Below are positions 38,124 through 45,926 of a stretch of DNA of 62,497 bases, piece after piece. The stretch lies in NCBI GenBank assembly GCA_016191205.1, contig JACPPB010000011.1:1-62497 (forward strand). Reading direction: 5' to 3'. Source of the stretch: Gammaproteobacteria bacterium. GTDB taxonomy: Bacteria > Pseudomonadota > Gammaproteobacteria > Pseudomonadales > Porticoccaceae. The notes beneath the pieces were generated by a model. The model was not told the origin of the DNA, made no database searches, and saw only the letters and a list, made by a program, of their open reading frames with translations. The position numbers and the translations under genes were made by a program. Within the stretch, counting starts at the first letter, position 1, and each line of letters begins with the position of its first letter.

Positions 38124-40376
38124 TCAGGCAATGCCGGTAATTTCGCGCCTGCCATGTGCATTGGGCTGGGCCGGTTCAATGCGGAAAGTCCGCATTGATT
38201 CCGCGCTCAGGGGACGGGAATACAGAAATCCTTGCGCCAGTTGGCAGCCCGCAAGGATCAACTCGGACTCCGCTGTGCTGCTTTCCACGCCCACGGCGAT
38301 TACCGCCTTGCCGGCAACCTTGCAGAGCGCGACCAACGCTGGAATGAATCTCGGGTCATTCCGTGCGGCTATCTGGTTCGACAGCAGCCGCTGATTGATT
38401 TTCACCGCATCGACGGGAATATTGCCGATATAGGCGTATTCACCGGCATGAACGCCAAATTGGTCGATGCAAAGCCGCAGCCCCAGTTGTCGCGCCCGGT
38501 CGAAAAATATCCGGCAAAGACCCGGACTGCGCAAATAAATCTCCTCGTCGACCTCGAGCATGATCGCATCCACCGGAATCCCGTGCCTGGCCATAACATC
38601 AACCACGGTTTGGGGATAACGGGGATCCTTGATCTGTGAAATAGCGATATTTATCGCCACCTGCTGGATCGGCATCCGCCAGCGTCGCCACGCCTTGAGC
38701 TGTTTGGCAACCTGTTCGAGCGTCCAGGCTCCGATGGTATCGGTAATACCGGCATCTTCCGCAAGACCGATGAAATCCGCGGGATTGATGCTGCCCCGGC
38801 AATGATGATCCCAGCGCAACAGAGCCTCCACGCCCATCAGGCCGCCATTGTGGAGGTCGATTTGCGGCTGATAGACAAGCTTGAGCTGGTCGCGCCGGAT
38901 CGCCAGGCGCAATTCGGATGGAAAATAAAGTCCTTCGCTGTAAGGCTGAAATTTATTGGGGGTCGCCGCTGTGGCACCTTTGCGCCGCGCTTTGGTCTCG
39001 TACATCGACTGGTCGGCACATTGCATCAGGCTTTCGATATTTTCTCCGTCGTCAGGGTAAGTGGCGGCGCCAACGCTGGCGAGCACCTTGATCCTGCGGT
39101 CGCCGACGTCAAACGGGTCAGAGAGACAGGCGGCGATCTTGCTCTGAATGGCTGCGGCTTCCTCGTGGGGGCTGTCGGCAATCACCGTAAACTCATCGCC
39201 GGCAAGGCGCGCGACCGTATCGCTGTCACGCACGGCGCCGAGCAATCGGCTGCCCGCCTGGCGCAGAATTTCATCGCCTACATGATGCCCAAAGTCATCA
39301 TTGATGCCTTTGAAGTCATCGAGATCGATAAAAAATATCGTCAGCTGTCGTTGTTCGCGGCGCGCGCGACGGAGACCTTGATCGAGACGGTCGAGGAACA
39401 GACGACGATTGGGCAGATCGGTCAGATTGTCATGTGTCGCCAGATGGCGCAGTTCGTCATGTATCTTCTTGGTCTGGCTCAGGTCGGCGAAAGTAACGAT
39501 ATAGTTAGCCGTCTGTCCGGCGTTGTCCTTCACTTTGCAGACGACCAACCGAACGTCGCACAGATGACCTGACCGGTGCCGCAGCATGGTTTCGCCATGC
39601 CAGGAATCCTGATCCTGCAATTGATCGAAAACGCGCTGATAGTAGTTTTCACCCGGCGGCTTCGACAGCAGCAAATTGTCGCGTTGTCCTATCGCGTCCT
39701 TTTGACTGTATCCGGTTATCGTCGTGAAGGCCGCGTTCACCGCGACGACAACGCGCTGGCGATCCAGCACCAGGACCGCATCGCTTGTGTGTTCCTGGAG
39801 CGCATTCCACAGTCGTGCGGTTTCCGCTTCCCCACGGACCTGCGAAAGATCCTCGGAGATGCAGGTAAATCCGAAGTGCTCTCCCTCCTGGGCTTGGGGA
39901 GTCATTCGATGACGGTATAAAACGCCGTTGATTTCGGCTTCACCGACGCTCGGGAGTCCGCTGCGCACACGCTGCACCAGTGCGGCGAGCGACGGATTCC
40001 TCGCCATGAGCGAGCCAATGTCACGACCCAGCAGCAGAGCCCGGGAGATCCCGTCACCCGCGGTTTCACAGCCATAGACAGCGTTCACCTGTCCATGACC
40101 GTCCACCTGCCAAACCGCCAGCGCCTGGTAACGTCCGATGAGCGACAGGGCGCCAACCGCCTGCTCGCCCGCCAATGCGCGCTGCTTGAGGAGAGATCTG
40201 TGCATCAGCAGCGCCGCGCACCAAATCGCCAGAGTGATGATCCCACCGGCAATCCGATCCGACGCCCCCAGATCCAGACCAAAAATTACCGCAATGCCCA
40301 CCAGCACGAAAAAAAACGTGATGAGCAGTTGCTGCGTCATCGCGCTTCGTGGGGATTCTGGCGCTGTTGATATCAT
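38124..40376 (-). CDS. PAS-GGDEF-EAL protein, diguanylate cyclase with degenerate EAL domain
   Basis: A 750-residue membrane-bound c-di-GMP protein. Two membrane segments (about 17-35 and 42-58) precede two PAS domains (about 80-180 and 185-300). The GGDEF domain (about 315-470) has an AGDEF active site at 392-396, which can be functional, and an RxxD inhibitory site (RDSD, 383-386). The EAL domain (about 490-730) keeps E517, N575, D638, K659 and Q715 but has Gln639 in place of the second Asp of DDFG, Asn661 for Asp in the KID segment, and Val695 for the Glu of the EGVE motif. It is likely a cyclase that only binds, not hydrolyses, c-di-GMP. Confidence 0.88.
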   Translation of the reverse strand: MISTAPESPRSAMTQQLLITFFFVLVGIAVIFGLDLGASDRIAGGIITLAIWCAALLMHRSLLKQRALAGEQAVGALSLIGRYQALAVWQVDGHGQVNAVYGCETAGDGISRALLLGRDIGSLMARNPSLAALVQRVRSGLPSVGEAEINGVLYRHRMTPQAQEGEHFGFTCISEDLSQVRGEAETARLWNALQEHTSDAVLVLDRQRVVVAVNAAFTTITGYSQKDAIGQRDNLLLSKPPGENYYQRVFDQLQDQDSWHGETMLRHRSGHLCDVRLVVCKVKDNAGQTANYIVTFADLSQTKKIHDELRHLATHDNLTDLPNRRLFLDRLDQGLRRARREQRQLTIFFIDLDDFKGINDDFGHHVGDEILRQAGSRLLGAVRDSDTVARLAGDEFTVIADSPHEEAAAIQSKIAACLSDPFDVGDRRIKVLASVGAATYPDDGENIESLMQCADQSMYETKARRKGATAATPNKFQPYSEGLYFPSELRLAIRRDQLKLVYQPQIDLHNGGLMGVEALLRWDHHCRGSINPADFIGLAEDAGITDTIGAWTLEQVAKQLKAWRRWRMPIQQVAINIAISQIKDPRYPQTVVDVMARHGIPVDAIMLEVDEEIYLRSPGLCRIFFDRARQLGLRLCIDQFGVHAGEYAYIGNIPVDAVKINQRLLSNQIAARNDPRFIPALVALCKVAGKAVIAVGVESSTAESELILAGCQLAQGFLYSRPLSAESMRTFRIEPAQPNAHGRREITGIA

Positions 40377-40562
40377 CGGCTGTCCGTTACGCCTGTTCGC
40401 GAGAAATCATCTCACGCCGGCGAAAAGTATAGGTAACGGTCGTCAGGGCCGTTAGGATGAATCAACCCAGTGGCGCGAAACTGCCCCCGAACGGTGTGTG
40501 ACCGGCGTCACTCGTAAAAGAGTACGCGAGTCCCACAACGGGAACGGACCCGCGGGTCCGGA

Positions 40563-41711
40563 TCAAAGACCGCGAGCTATTACCTCCAGCATGATTTCAC
40601 TGGTTCCCGCGTAGATCCTGGCCACCCGGGCATCGGCGTACATGCGGCAGATCAGGTATTCGTCCATGTAACCGTACCCGCCGTGCATCTGCAGACAGGT
40701 ATCCAGGACCTGCTGGAGGCGCTCCGACGTCCAGTACTTGCACATCGCCGCGCTGGCGCTGTCGAGTTTCCCGGCCGCCACGTTGAGAATGCAGTGGTCC
40801 AGGAAGACGCGCGCCACATGGGCGGTGGCCTGCGCCTCGGCGAGGCGAAACCGGGTGTTTTGCAGATCGAACAGGGAGGCCCCGAACGCCGCGCGCCCCT
40901 TCACATAGGCGACCGTTTCCGCCAGCGCACCTTCCATCATGGCGACCGACTGCACCCCGACCTGGGTCCGCTCATAGGGCAGATCCGACATCAGTTGCGC
41001 GAACCCGCGACCTTCCTCACCGCCGAGCAGATTGGCGACGGGCACCCGCACGTTATCAAAGAACAGCTCGCAGGTGTCCTGGGATTTTTGCCCCATCTTG
41101 TCGAGGATGCGTCCGACCTTGAATCCGGGCAGATCCCTGGTCTCCAGCATCACAATGGAGAGACCGCGGGCACCACCCGCGGCGTCGGTGCGCACCACCA
41201 GCGCCAGCAGTTCACACAGGTAGCCATTGGTGATGAACAGCTTGGAACCGTTGATGACGTACTCATCGCCTTCGCGCGTCGCCCGGGTCTTGATCGCCTT
41301 GAGGTCGGAGCCGGTACCCGGCTCCGTCATGGCGATGGCACCGATCAGATCGCCGCTCGCCATTTGCGGCAGCCAGCGCTGCCTTTGCGCATCGGTGCCG
41401 TGATTGAGGATGTAATGGGCCGTGATGCTGTGCACCCCCTGTCCCATTCCGGACAGCCCGCGCCGCCACTGCTCTTCGAAAAATACCGCCTCATGGCGAA
41501 AATCGCCGCCGCCCCCACCGTACTGCTCGGGGATATCGGTGCACAGGAACCCCTGCTTGCCCGCCAGGCGCCAGAATGATTTATCGAGGTGCTGCTGTTT
41601 GCGCCAGCGATCCTCGTTCGGGACCATCTCGGCTTCGACAAACCTGCTCGCGGCGGCGCGAAAGATTGCCAGATCTTCATCCATCCATGGCGATTGATAG
41701 TCTTGCATCAT
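40563..41711 (-). CDS. acyl-CoA dehydrogenase
   Basis: A 382-residue flavoprotein dehydrogenase that introduces a 2,3-double bond in an acyl-CoA. It has CTDIPEQYGGGGGDFRHEAV, the FAD/substrate signature IAMTEPGTGSDLKAIKTRA near residue 125, LFITNGYLCELLALVVRTD, and the C-terminal QMHGGYGYMDEYLICRMYADARVARIYAGTSEIMLEV, whose final Glu is the likely catalytic base. It follows the second MaoC gene by 9 bp on the same strand, so it forms one operon with the two hydratase subunits. The chain-length preference is unknown. Confidence 0.93.
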   Translation of the reverse strand: MMQDYQSPWMDEDLAIFRAAASRFVEAEMVPNEDRWRKQQHLDKSFWRLAGKQGFLCTDIPEQYGGGGGDFRHEAVFFEEQWRRGLSGMGQGVHSITAHYILNHGTDAQRQRWLPQMASGDLIGAIAMTEPGTGSDLKAIKTRATREGDEYVINGSKLFITNGYLCELLALVVRTDAAGGARGLSIVMLETRDLPGFKVGRILDKMGQKSQDTCELFFDNVRVPVANLLGGEEGRGFAQLMSDLPYERTQVGVQSVAMMEGALAETVAYVKGRAAFGASLFDLQNTRFRLAEAQATAHVARVFLDHCILNVAAGKLDSASAAMCKYWTSERLQQVLDTCLQMHGGYGYMDEYLICRMYADARVARIYAGTSEIMLEVIARGL

Positions 41712-41720
41712 CGAATCTCG

Positions 41721-42161
41721 TTATTGTCCAGAAAGGGTCCCGGATAACGGCAGCTCAACCACCGCTTCGCCCACCAGCTTTTCTTCGCCGGCCCGATTGG
41801 CGGCCACCAGACGAACCACCACTCGAAGGCTGGAGGCCTGTACCTGTATATCGGTTACTTCACCGTCACACACCAGCTGCTCGCCAAGTTTGACGATGGC
41901 ACCGAACTTTACCTCGAAGCTGCGGAGACAGGCCTGGGGCACCCATCCTGTCATCAACTGCCCGAGATAAGCCATGTTGAGCATGCCGTGGGCAAAAACG
42001 TCATCCATACCCGCCGCCCGCGCTGCGTCAGGATCGATATGCAAAGGATTGTGATCGTTGGACGCGCCACAAAAATACGCCAGCGTGGCGCGCGTGAGTG
42101 GCGGCTTGACCAGCGTGGGCAGACGATCCCCCACTGCCACCGGGCCGGGAAAGGGGCTCAT
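41721..42161 (-). CDS. MaoC-family enoyl-CoA hydratase subunit, catalytic hotdog
   Basis: A 146-residue hotdog-fold hydratase. The active-site block LAYFCGASNDHNPLHIDPDAARAAGMDDVFAHGMLNMAYLGQL carries the Asp-x4-His dyad of R-specific enoyl-CoA hydratases. Its start overlaps the upstream partner by 4 bp (ATGA). Paired short MaoC proteins commonly form heterodimers in which this one provides catalysis. The downstream acyl-CoA dehydrogenase would supply the enoyl-CoA. Confidence 0.88.
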   Translation of the reverse strand: MSPFPGPVAVGDRLPTLVKPPLTRATLAYFCGASNDHNPLHIDPDAARAAGMDDVFAHGMLNMAYLGQLMTGWVPQACLRSFEVKFGAIVKLGEQLVCDGEVTDIQVQASSLRVVVRLVAANRAGEEKLVGEAVVELPLSGTLSGQ

Positions 42162-42610
42162 TCCGCGACACCGGTGCCGCGGATCACGATGGTCTTGCGG
42201 AATCGGGTGGTCAGCTCTTCCCGCTGGTTGAACGCTTCGGTTTCTTCAATGAGAAACTTGAGCTTGCCCTGGCGGCGCTGAATGAAATCGACGATGCGGC
42301 TTTGAAACCGGATGCAGTCGCCCGCGTGGATGGGGGCGAAGTAATCGAAACGCTGCTGTGCGTGCATCATGGTGCACCAATCGATCCCGAGCGCCCGATA
42401 GCGGGAGTAGGGATCGGTTTCACACAGGCTGAGCGTCACCGCGTAGGTTGGTGGCGCGAGAATGGACGGGTGCCCGGCCGCCCTCGCCGCCGCCTCGTCA
42501 AAATAGATGGGATTGGTCTCGCCGACAGCCTTGGCGAAAAAGCACAGCTGCCACTTTTCGACCTCGACCACCAGGGGGGGAATGGGAATATCCACAAACT
42601 TGCTCGTCAT
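42158..42610 (-). CDS. MaoC-like (FAS1 dehydratase-region) partner subunit
   Basis: A 150-residue hotdog protein of the N-terminal MaoC-like dehydratase family. VEVEKWQLCFFAKAVGETNPIYFDEAAARAAGHPSILAPPTYAVTLS is the family core, in which the Asp-x4-His dyad of catalytic MaoC proteins is replaced by Glu-x4-Tyr, so it probably is the structural or substrate-binding half of a heterodimer. LKFLIEETEAFNQREEL is in the second half. It is the first gene of the hydratase-dehydrogenase operon and starts 37 bp from a TetR-type palindrome. Confidence 0.86.
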   Translation of the reverse strand: MTSKFVDIPIPPLVVEVEKWQLCFFAKAVGETNPIYFDEAAARAAGHPSILAPPTYAVTLSLCETDPYSRYRALGIDWCTMMHAQQRFDYFAPIHAGDCIRFQSRIVDFIQRRQGKLKFLIEETEAFNQREELTTRFRKTIVIRGTGVAE

Positions 42611-42646
42611 ACTCTCAAAACCCGGCAGTCTGTGTCCTCGGAGAGC

Positions 42647-42667
42647 CGGATATATACCTTATATCCG
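42647..42667. promoter_or_regulatory. 21-bp palindrome, candidate TetR operator
   Basis: CGGATATA and TATATCCG are perfect 8-bp reverse complements around a 5-bp centre (TACCT). It is 37 bp upstream of the MaoC-ACD operon, in the divergent region before the TetR gene. Size and position fit a TetR operator over the operon promoter. Confidence 0.6.
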
Positions 42668-42882
42668 CGTTAAGGCACAAGCGGATTGCGGGGTTGAGCC
42701 CATTTCCGGGCGACTCCCCGCGTATCCCTTCTGTTCGATGCGCAATCCGCCAACACGGGCCGAGTACTGACGGTCGATGGACTTGACCCTTTGGTAAATC
42801 GATTGACCTTTGATAACCCAAGTCTGGACGATGATCTACACTGGGCCACGGGTTACGCGAAGTTCGCCACGCAGGGGCTGCA

Positions 42883-43497
42883 ATGAGCAAAGTTCGCTGG
42901 GGCAAAAGCATCCAGAGCAAGGACGAGCAGTACGAGCTGAAACGGTCCGCGATTCTGCGCACCGCGGGCCGTCTGTTCAATCAGAAAGGTTTCCGGGAAA
43001 CATCGCTGAACGACCTCGCGGACGAACTCCAGGTCACCAAGCCGACGCTCTACTATTATGTGGAAAACAAGGAAGACATCCTGTTCCAGTGCCTCCACAC
43101 CGCCATCACGGAGCTGCTGGACCGGACCGACGCCATTCTGGCGGCACCCCTGAACGGGATCGAGAAGCTGACCCGCTTCATTCACCTGTTCATCGCCGTC
43201 TTCGACGACGAATTCGGCCGCTGCCTCGCGCACCCCGGCCCGGAACCCCTGTCGAGCAAATACCTCGAGCAGATCGCGCCGCTCTATGTGCGCGTCGATT
43301 CCGCCATGCGCCAGATGATCGAGGACGGCATCGCCGACGGTTCCATGCGCCCCTGCAACAGCAAAATCAGCGCGTTCGCCCTGTTCGGCGCCATCAACTG
43401 GATGACGCGCTGGTACCACCCCGAAGGCGAAATGACGACCCGGGAGGTCGCCGACGCCATGGTCCAGCTTTTCTGCCAGGGCCTGATGCCGCGCTGA
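42883..43497 (+). CDS. TetR-family transcriptional regulator
   Basis: A 204-residue regulator. The N-terminal DNA-binding domain shows ILRTAGRLFNQKGFRETSLNDLADELQVTKPTLYYYVENKEDIL (about 23-66), the TetR helix-turn-helix. The C-terminal domain contains a ligand pocket of unknown specificity. It is divergent from the MaoC-acyl-CoA dehydrogenase operon, so an acyl-CoA or related ligand is a reasonable guess. The ATG at 42883 follows a weak GGGG region. A perfect palindrome lies in the intergenic region. Confidence 0.9.
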   Translation: MSKVRWGKSIQSKDEQYELKRSAILRTAGRLFNQKGFRETSLNDLADELQVTKPTLYYYVENKEDILFQCLHTAITELLDRTDAILAAPLNGIEKLTRFIHLFIAVFDDEFGRCLAHPGPEPLSSKYLEQIAPLYVRVDSAMRQMIEDGIADGSMRPCNSKISAFALFGAINWMTRWYHPEGEMTTREVADAMVQLFCQGLMPR

Positions 43498-43532
43498 CCG
43501 CGGCTCCCCACGCCCGCCGTCGTCCCGCTTAG

Positions 43533-43673
43533 CAGGTTGCTGAAAAAGGTCGCGAGGGGGCCAGATGCGAGGCGCACGGAGCGCAGCGACCGGGACATAT
43601 CAAGTAGATAGGCGACGGAGCGAGCACCGCGCAACGAGGCAGATGGTGCCCGCAGCAGTTTTTCAGCAACCTG
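43533..43673. repeat. 141-bp inverted-repeat element, copy B
   Basis: The termini CAGGTTGCTGAAAAA (43533-43547) and TTTTTCAGCAACCTG (43659-43673) are perfect 15-bp reverse complements. The interior matches copy A at 14313-14449 nearly base for base, for example GGGACATATCAAGTAGATAGG. It lies between the TetR gene and phhB and contains no recognisable transposase. Confidence 0.9.
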
Positions 43674-43707
43674 TTAGAGTCCGTTGTCGAAACCGCTGCG
43701 ATAGCCG

Positions 43708-44028
43708 TCAGCTTTGCAGATAGACGGCGGCGATCTTCTCCATCGCGGTCGCCATTTCAAAATCCAGCGTGGTAATGCCTTTCGAGCGGTGGGTCAGGAG
43801 ATCGATTTCCACCACATTCCAGACGTTGGTCCACTTCGGATGGTGGCTCATCACTTCGCACACCAGCGCGGTCTGCGCCATGAATCCGAACGCGGCGCTG
43901 AAACTTGGAAACTTGTAGCGCCGGTGCAGTTTGCCCTCGGTGATGACCCAGGCCTCGACGGCACTGGCGTTCAGTTCGGCCAGCTTGCTGTCGCACTGTT
44001 GTTTATCGAGCAAAGTGTCTTTTTTCAT
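43708..44028 (-). CDS. phhB: 4a-hydroxytetrahydrobiopterin dehydratase PhhB
   Basis: A 106-residue pterin-4a-carbinolamine dehydratase (PCD/DCoH), which regenerates the pterin cofactor after aromatic amino acid hydroxylation. The conserved FMAQTALVCEVMSHHPKWTNVWNVVEIDLLTHRSKGIT holds the His-His-Pro active-site motif near residue 62. Length is normal. No phenylalanine hydroxylase gene is visible in the window, so the gene is isolated from its usual partner. Confidence 0.93.
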   Translation of the reverse strand: MKKDTLLDKQQCDSKLAELNASAVEAWVITEGKLHRRYKFPSFSAAFGFMAQTALVCEVMSHHPKWTNVWNVVEIDLLTHRSKGITTLDFEMATAMEKIAAVYLQS

Positions 44029-44142
44029 GACGTTCTCCAGGGTACACGAGCAAATGTTGTCCCGCCGCCATCGGCGATTGGCACCTCGGCCGCACGCCGG
44101 ATCAGCGGGCGACGGCTTGCGACAGGGTCTGACGCGGCGGCG

Positions 44143-44925
44143 CTAATCCCACATCAGGCCGCCGTCCACATTCCACGACTGGCCGGTGACATTGCGCGCT
44201 TCGTCGGAGCCGAGAAACACCGCCAGATCGGCGATATCGTCGGGCTCGTTGGAGCGTCCGATGGGAATGTTGCCATCGAAGGCCGTCATCACTTCCGTTT
44301 CCAGACGCCCGGCCGCCTCGGCGCGTTCGCGGACCACCTGATAATAAAGATCGGTGCGGGTCACTCCGGGACAGATCGCATTGACATTGATGTTGTGCCG
44401 ACCCAACGCGTGGGCGGCAATCCGGGTCATCGCGATCACCGCACCCTTGGAGCCGGCGTAGGCGATGTTCGAAGTGCCGGAATAGCCCTTGCCGGCAATG
44501 GAGGCGATGTTGACGATGCGCCCACCGCCGCGCTCGCGCATGGCGCCCGCCGCCGCCTGCATGCAGAAAAACAGACCGCGCGCGTTGACGCGGTGGATCG
44601 CATCCCAATCCTCGGGGCGCACCGAGAAAAAATCGATATTGCGGGTAACAGCCGCATTGTTCACCAGGATATCCAGCGCGTCATGGGTCTCCGCCACCCG
44701 CTGAATCATGCCGGCTACCGCATCGGTATCGCCCATGTCGACCACCATGGCCTCGGCTTCGCCGTCATCGGCGCGAATCTCCGCGACCACTTCGTCCGCC
44801 GTCGCAACATCGATATCGACCACCACGACATAAGCGCCCTCGGCGGCGAAGCGCCGCGCGATGGCCCGGCCGATTCCGCGTCCCGCGCCCGTCACCACCG
44901 CGACCTGACTCCACAAACGTGCCAT
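44143..44925 (-). CDS. SDR-family oxidoreductase
   Basis: A 260-residue classical short-chain dehydrogenase. VVTGAGRGIGRAIARRF binds NAD(P), with VVVDIDVATADEV giving an Asp after the second beta-strand, which favours NAD. NNAAVT follows, IVNIASIAGKG provides Ser, and YAGSKGAVIAMTRI the Tyr and Lys. The C-terminal VTGQSWNVDGGLMWD is typical. I chose the ATG at 44925 with GGGAGAT upstream. It is divergent from a second SDR gene; substrate unknown. Confidence 0.9.
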   Translation of the reverse strand: MARLWSQVAVVTGAGRGIGRAIARRFAAEGAYVVVVDIDVATADEVVAEIRADDGEAEAMVVDMGDTDAVAGMIQRVAETHDALDILVNNAAVTRNIDFFSVRPEDWDAIHRVNARGLFFCMQAAAGAMRERGGGRIVNIASIAGKGYSGTSNIAYAGSKGAVIAMTRIAAHALGRHNINVNAICPGVTRTDLYYQVVRERAEAAGRLETEVMTAFDGNIPIGRSNEPDDIADLAVFLGSDEARNVTGQSWNVDGGLMWD

Positions 44926-45097
44926 TGGATCTCCCGCGAGCGGTCCACGCCCGGAACTGTCGGCTGGCGGTATCATGGTGGCTGACTCCCACCGTGTCAA
45001 AAAGCCCGGCGAGACGCGGATGGCTAAGCGCGCGCCGGGATCGCCGACCCTACCGTCCGACTTTCATCAGTTCTTTACCCACCCTGGAGAAAACACC

Positions 45098-45847
45098 ATG
45101 CAACGCGGATATGCACTCGTCACCGGCGCCATTGGCGGCCTCGGTACCGCCATCACCAAACGCCTCATCGCCGCCGGCATCCCGGTCATCGGCACGGATC
45201 GGCGCGGCACCGATCTGGAATCCTGGCGCCATGAAGCCCTCGATGAAGCCGAGCAACGGCAATTCAGCTTTGTTCCCCTCGATGTCACCAAGGAAGAACA
45301 TATCGATCAACTGGCGGCGCAACTGCGCGCGGAGAACAAGCCCATCGCCTATCTGATCAACAATGCCGGTATCCAGGGCAACGCCAAACCCTGGGAGTTG
45401 GGCAGCAAGGACTGGCATCGGGTCATCGCCGTCAATCTGCACGGCACTTTCTACATGACGCGGGCGTTTTCCAAGGACATGGTGGACCGCGGTTTTGGCC
45501 GCGTCGTCAATTTCGCGTCGATGTACGCCTACCATCCGGGCGAAGGCCAGTCGCCCTACGCCGCCGCCAAAGCCGGCATCACCGGCTATACCCGTTCGGT
45601 GGCGCTCGACCTGGCAAAGTACGGTGTGACCGTGAACACCATCGCGCCGGGGATGATCTGGCACGAGCGCCTGCGCGGCGTGCTGCCGGACCAGGTGTTC
45701 GAGGACATGATCGGCCGCGTGCCCGCCGGACGCGCGGGTCGCCCGGACGAGATTGCCGGCGCGGTGGGATTTTTCTGCTCCGAGGAATCTTCCTACGTCA
45801 CCGGACAGACGCTGCATGTGAACGGCGGGCTGTACCTTCCGGGGTAA
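45098..45847 (+). CDS. SDR-family oxidoreductase (FabG-like)
   Basis: A 249-residue classical short-chain dehydrogenase. ALVTGAIGGLGTAITKRLI is the dinucleotide motif, with GTDRRGTD following strand 2. YLINNAGIQGNAKPWELG, VVNFASMYAYHPGEGQSPYAAAKAGITGYTR (catalytic Ser, Tyr, Lys) and the C-terminal YVTGQTLHVNGGLYLPG complete the family. The ATG at 45098 has CTGGAGA 9 bp upstream. It diverges from the 44143-44925 SDR and converges on prpF, with a shared terminator hairpin between. Confidence 0.9.
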   Translation: MQRGYALVTGAIGGLGTAITKRLIAAGIPVIGTDRRGTDLESWRHEALDEAEQRQFSFVPLDVTKEEHIDQLAAQLRAENKPIAYLINNAGIQGNAKPWELGSKDWHRVIAVNLHGTFYMTRAFSKDMVDRGFGRVVNFASMYAYHPGEGQSPYAAAKAGITGYTRSVALDLAKYGVTVNTIAPGMIWHERLRGVLPDQVFEDMIGRVPAGRAGRPDEIAGAVGFFCSEESSYVTGQTLHVNGGLYLPG

Positions 45848-45860
45848 AAGCTGCCGGGGT

Positions 45861-45900
45861 AAAACGAAAACGCCCCATCCCTCTTCCCGGGGATGGGGCG
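45861..45900 (-). terminator. intrinsic terminator of the prp operon
   Basis: A perfect 10-bp stem, CGCCCCATCC and GGATGGGGCG, at 45871-45900, is followed on the minus strand by TTTTCGTTTT (45861-45870). It lies 26 bp after the prpF stop codon. On the plus strand it has no T-run, though it could still slow transcription arriving from the SDR gene. Confidence 0.88.
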
Positions 45901-45926
45901 TAACGGGAACAAATCCTTACCCGTAG

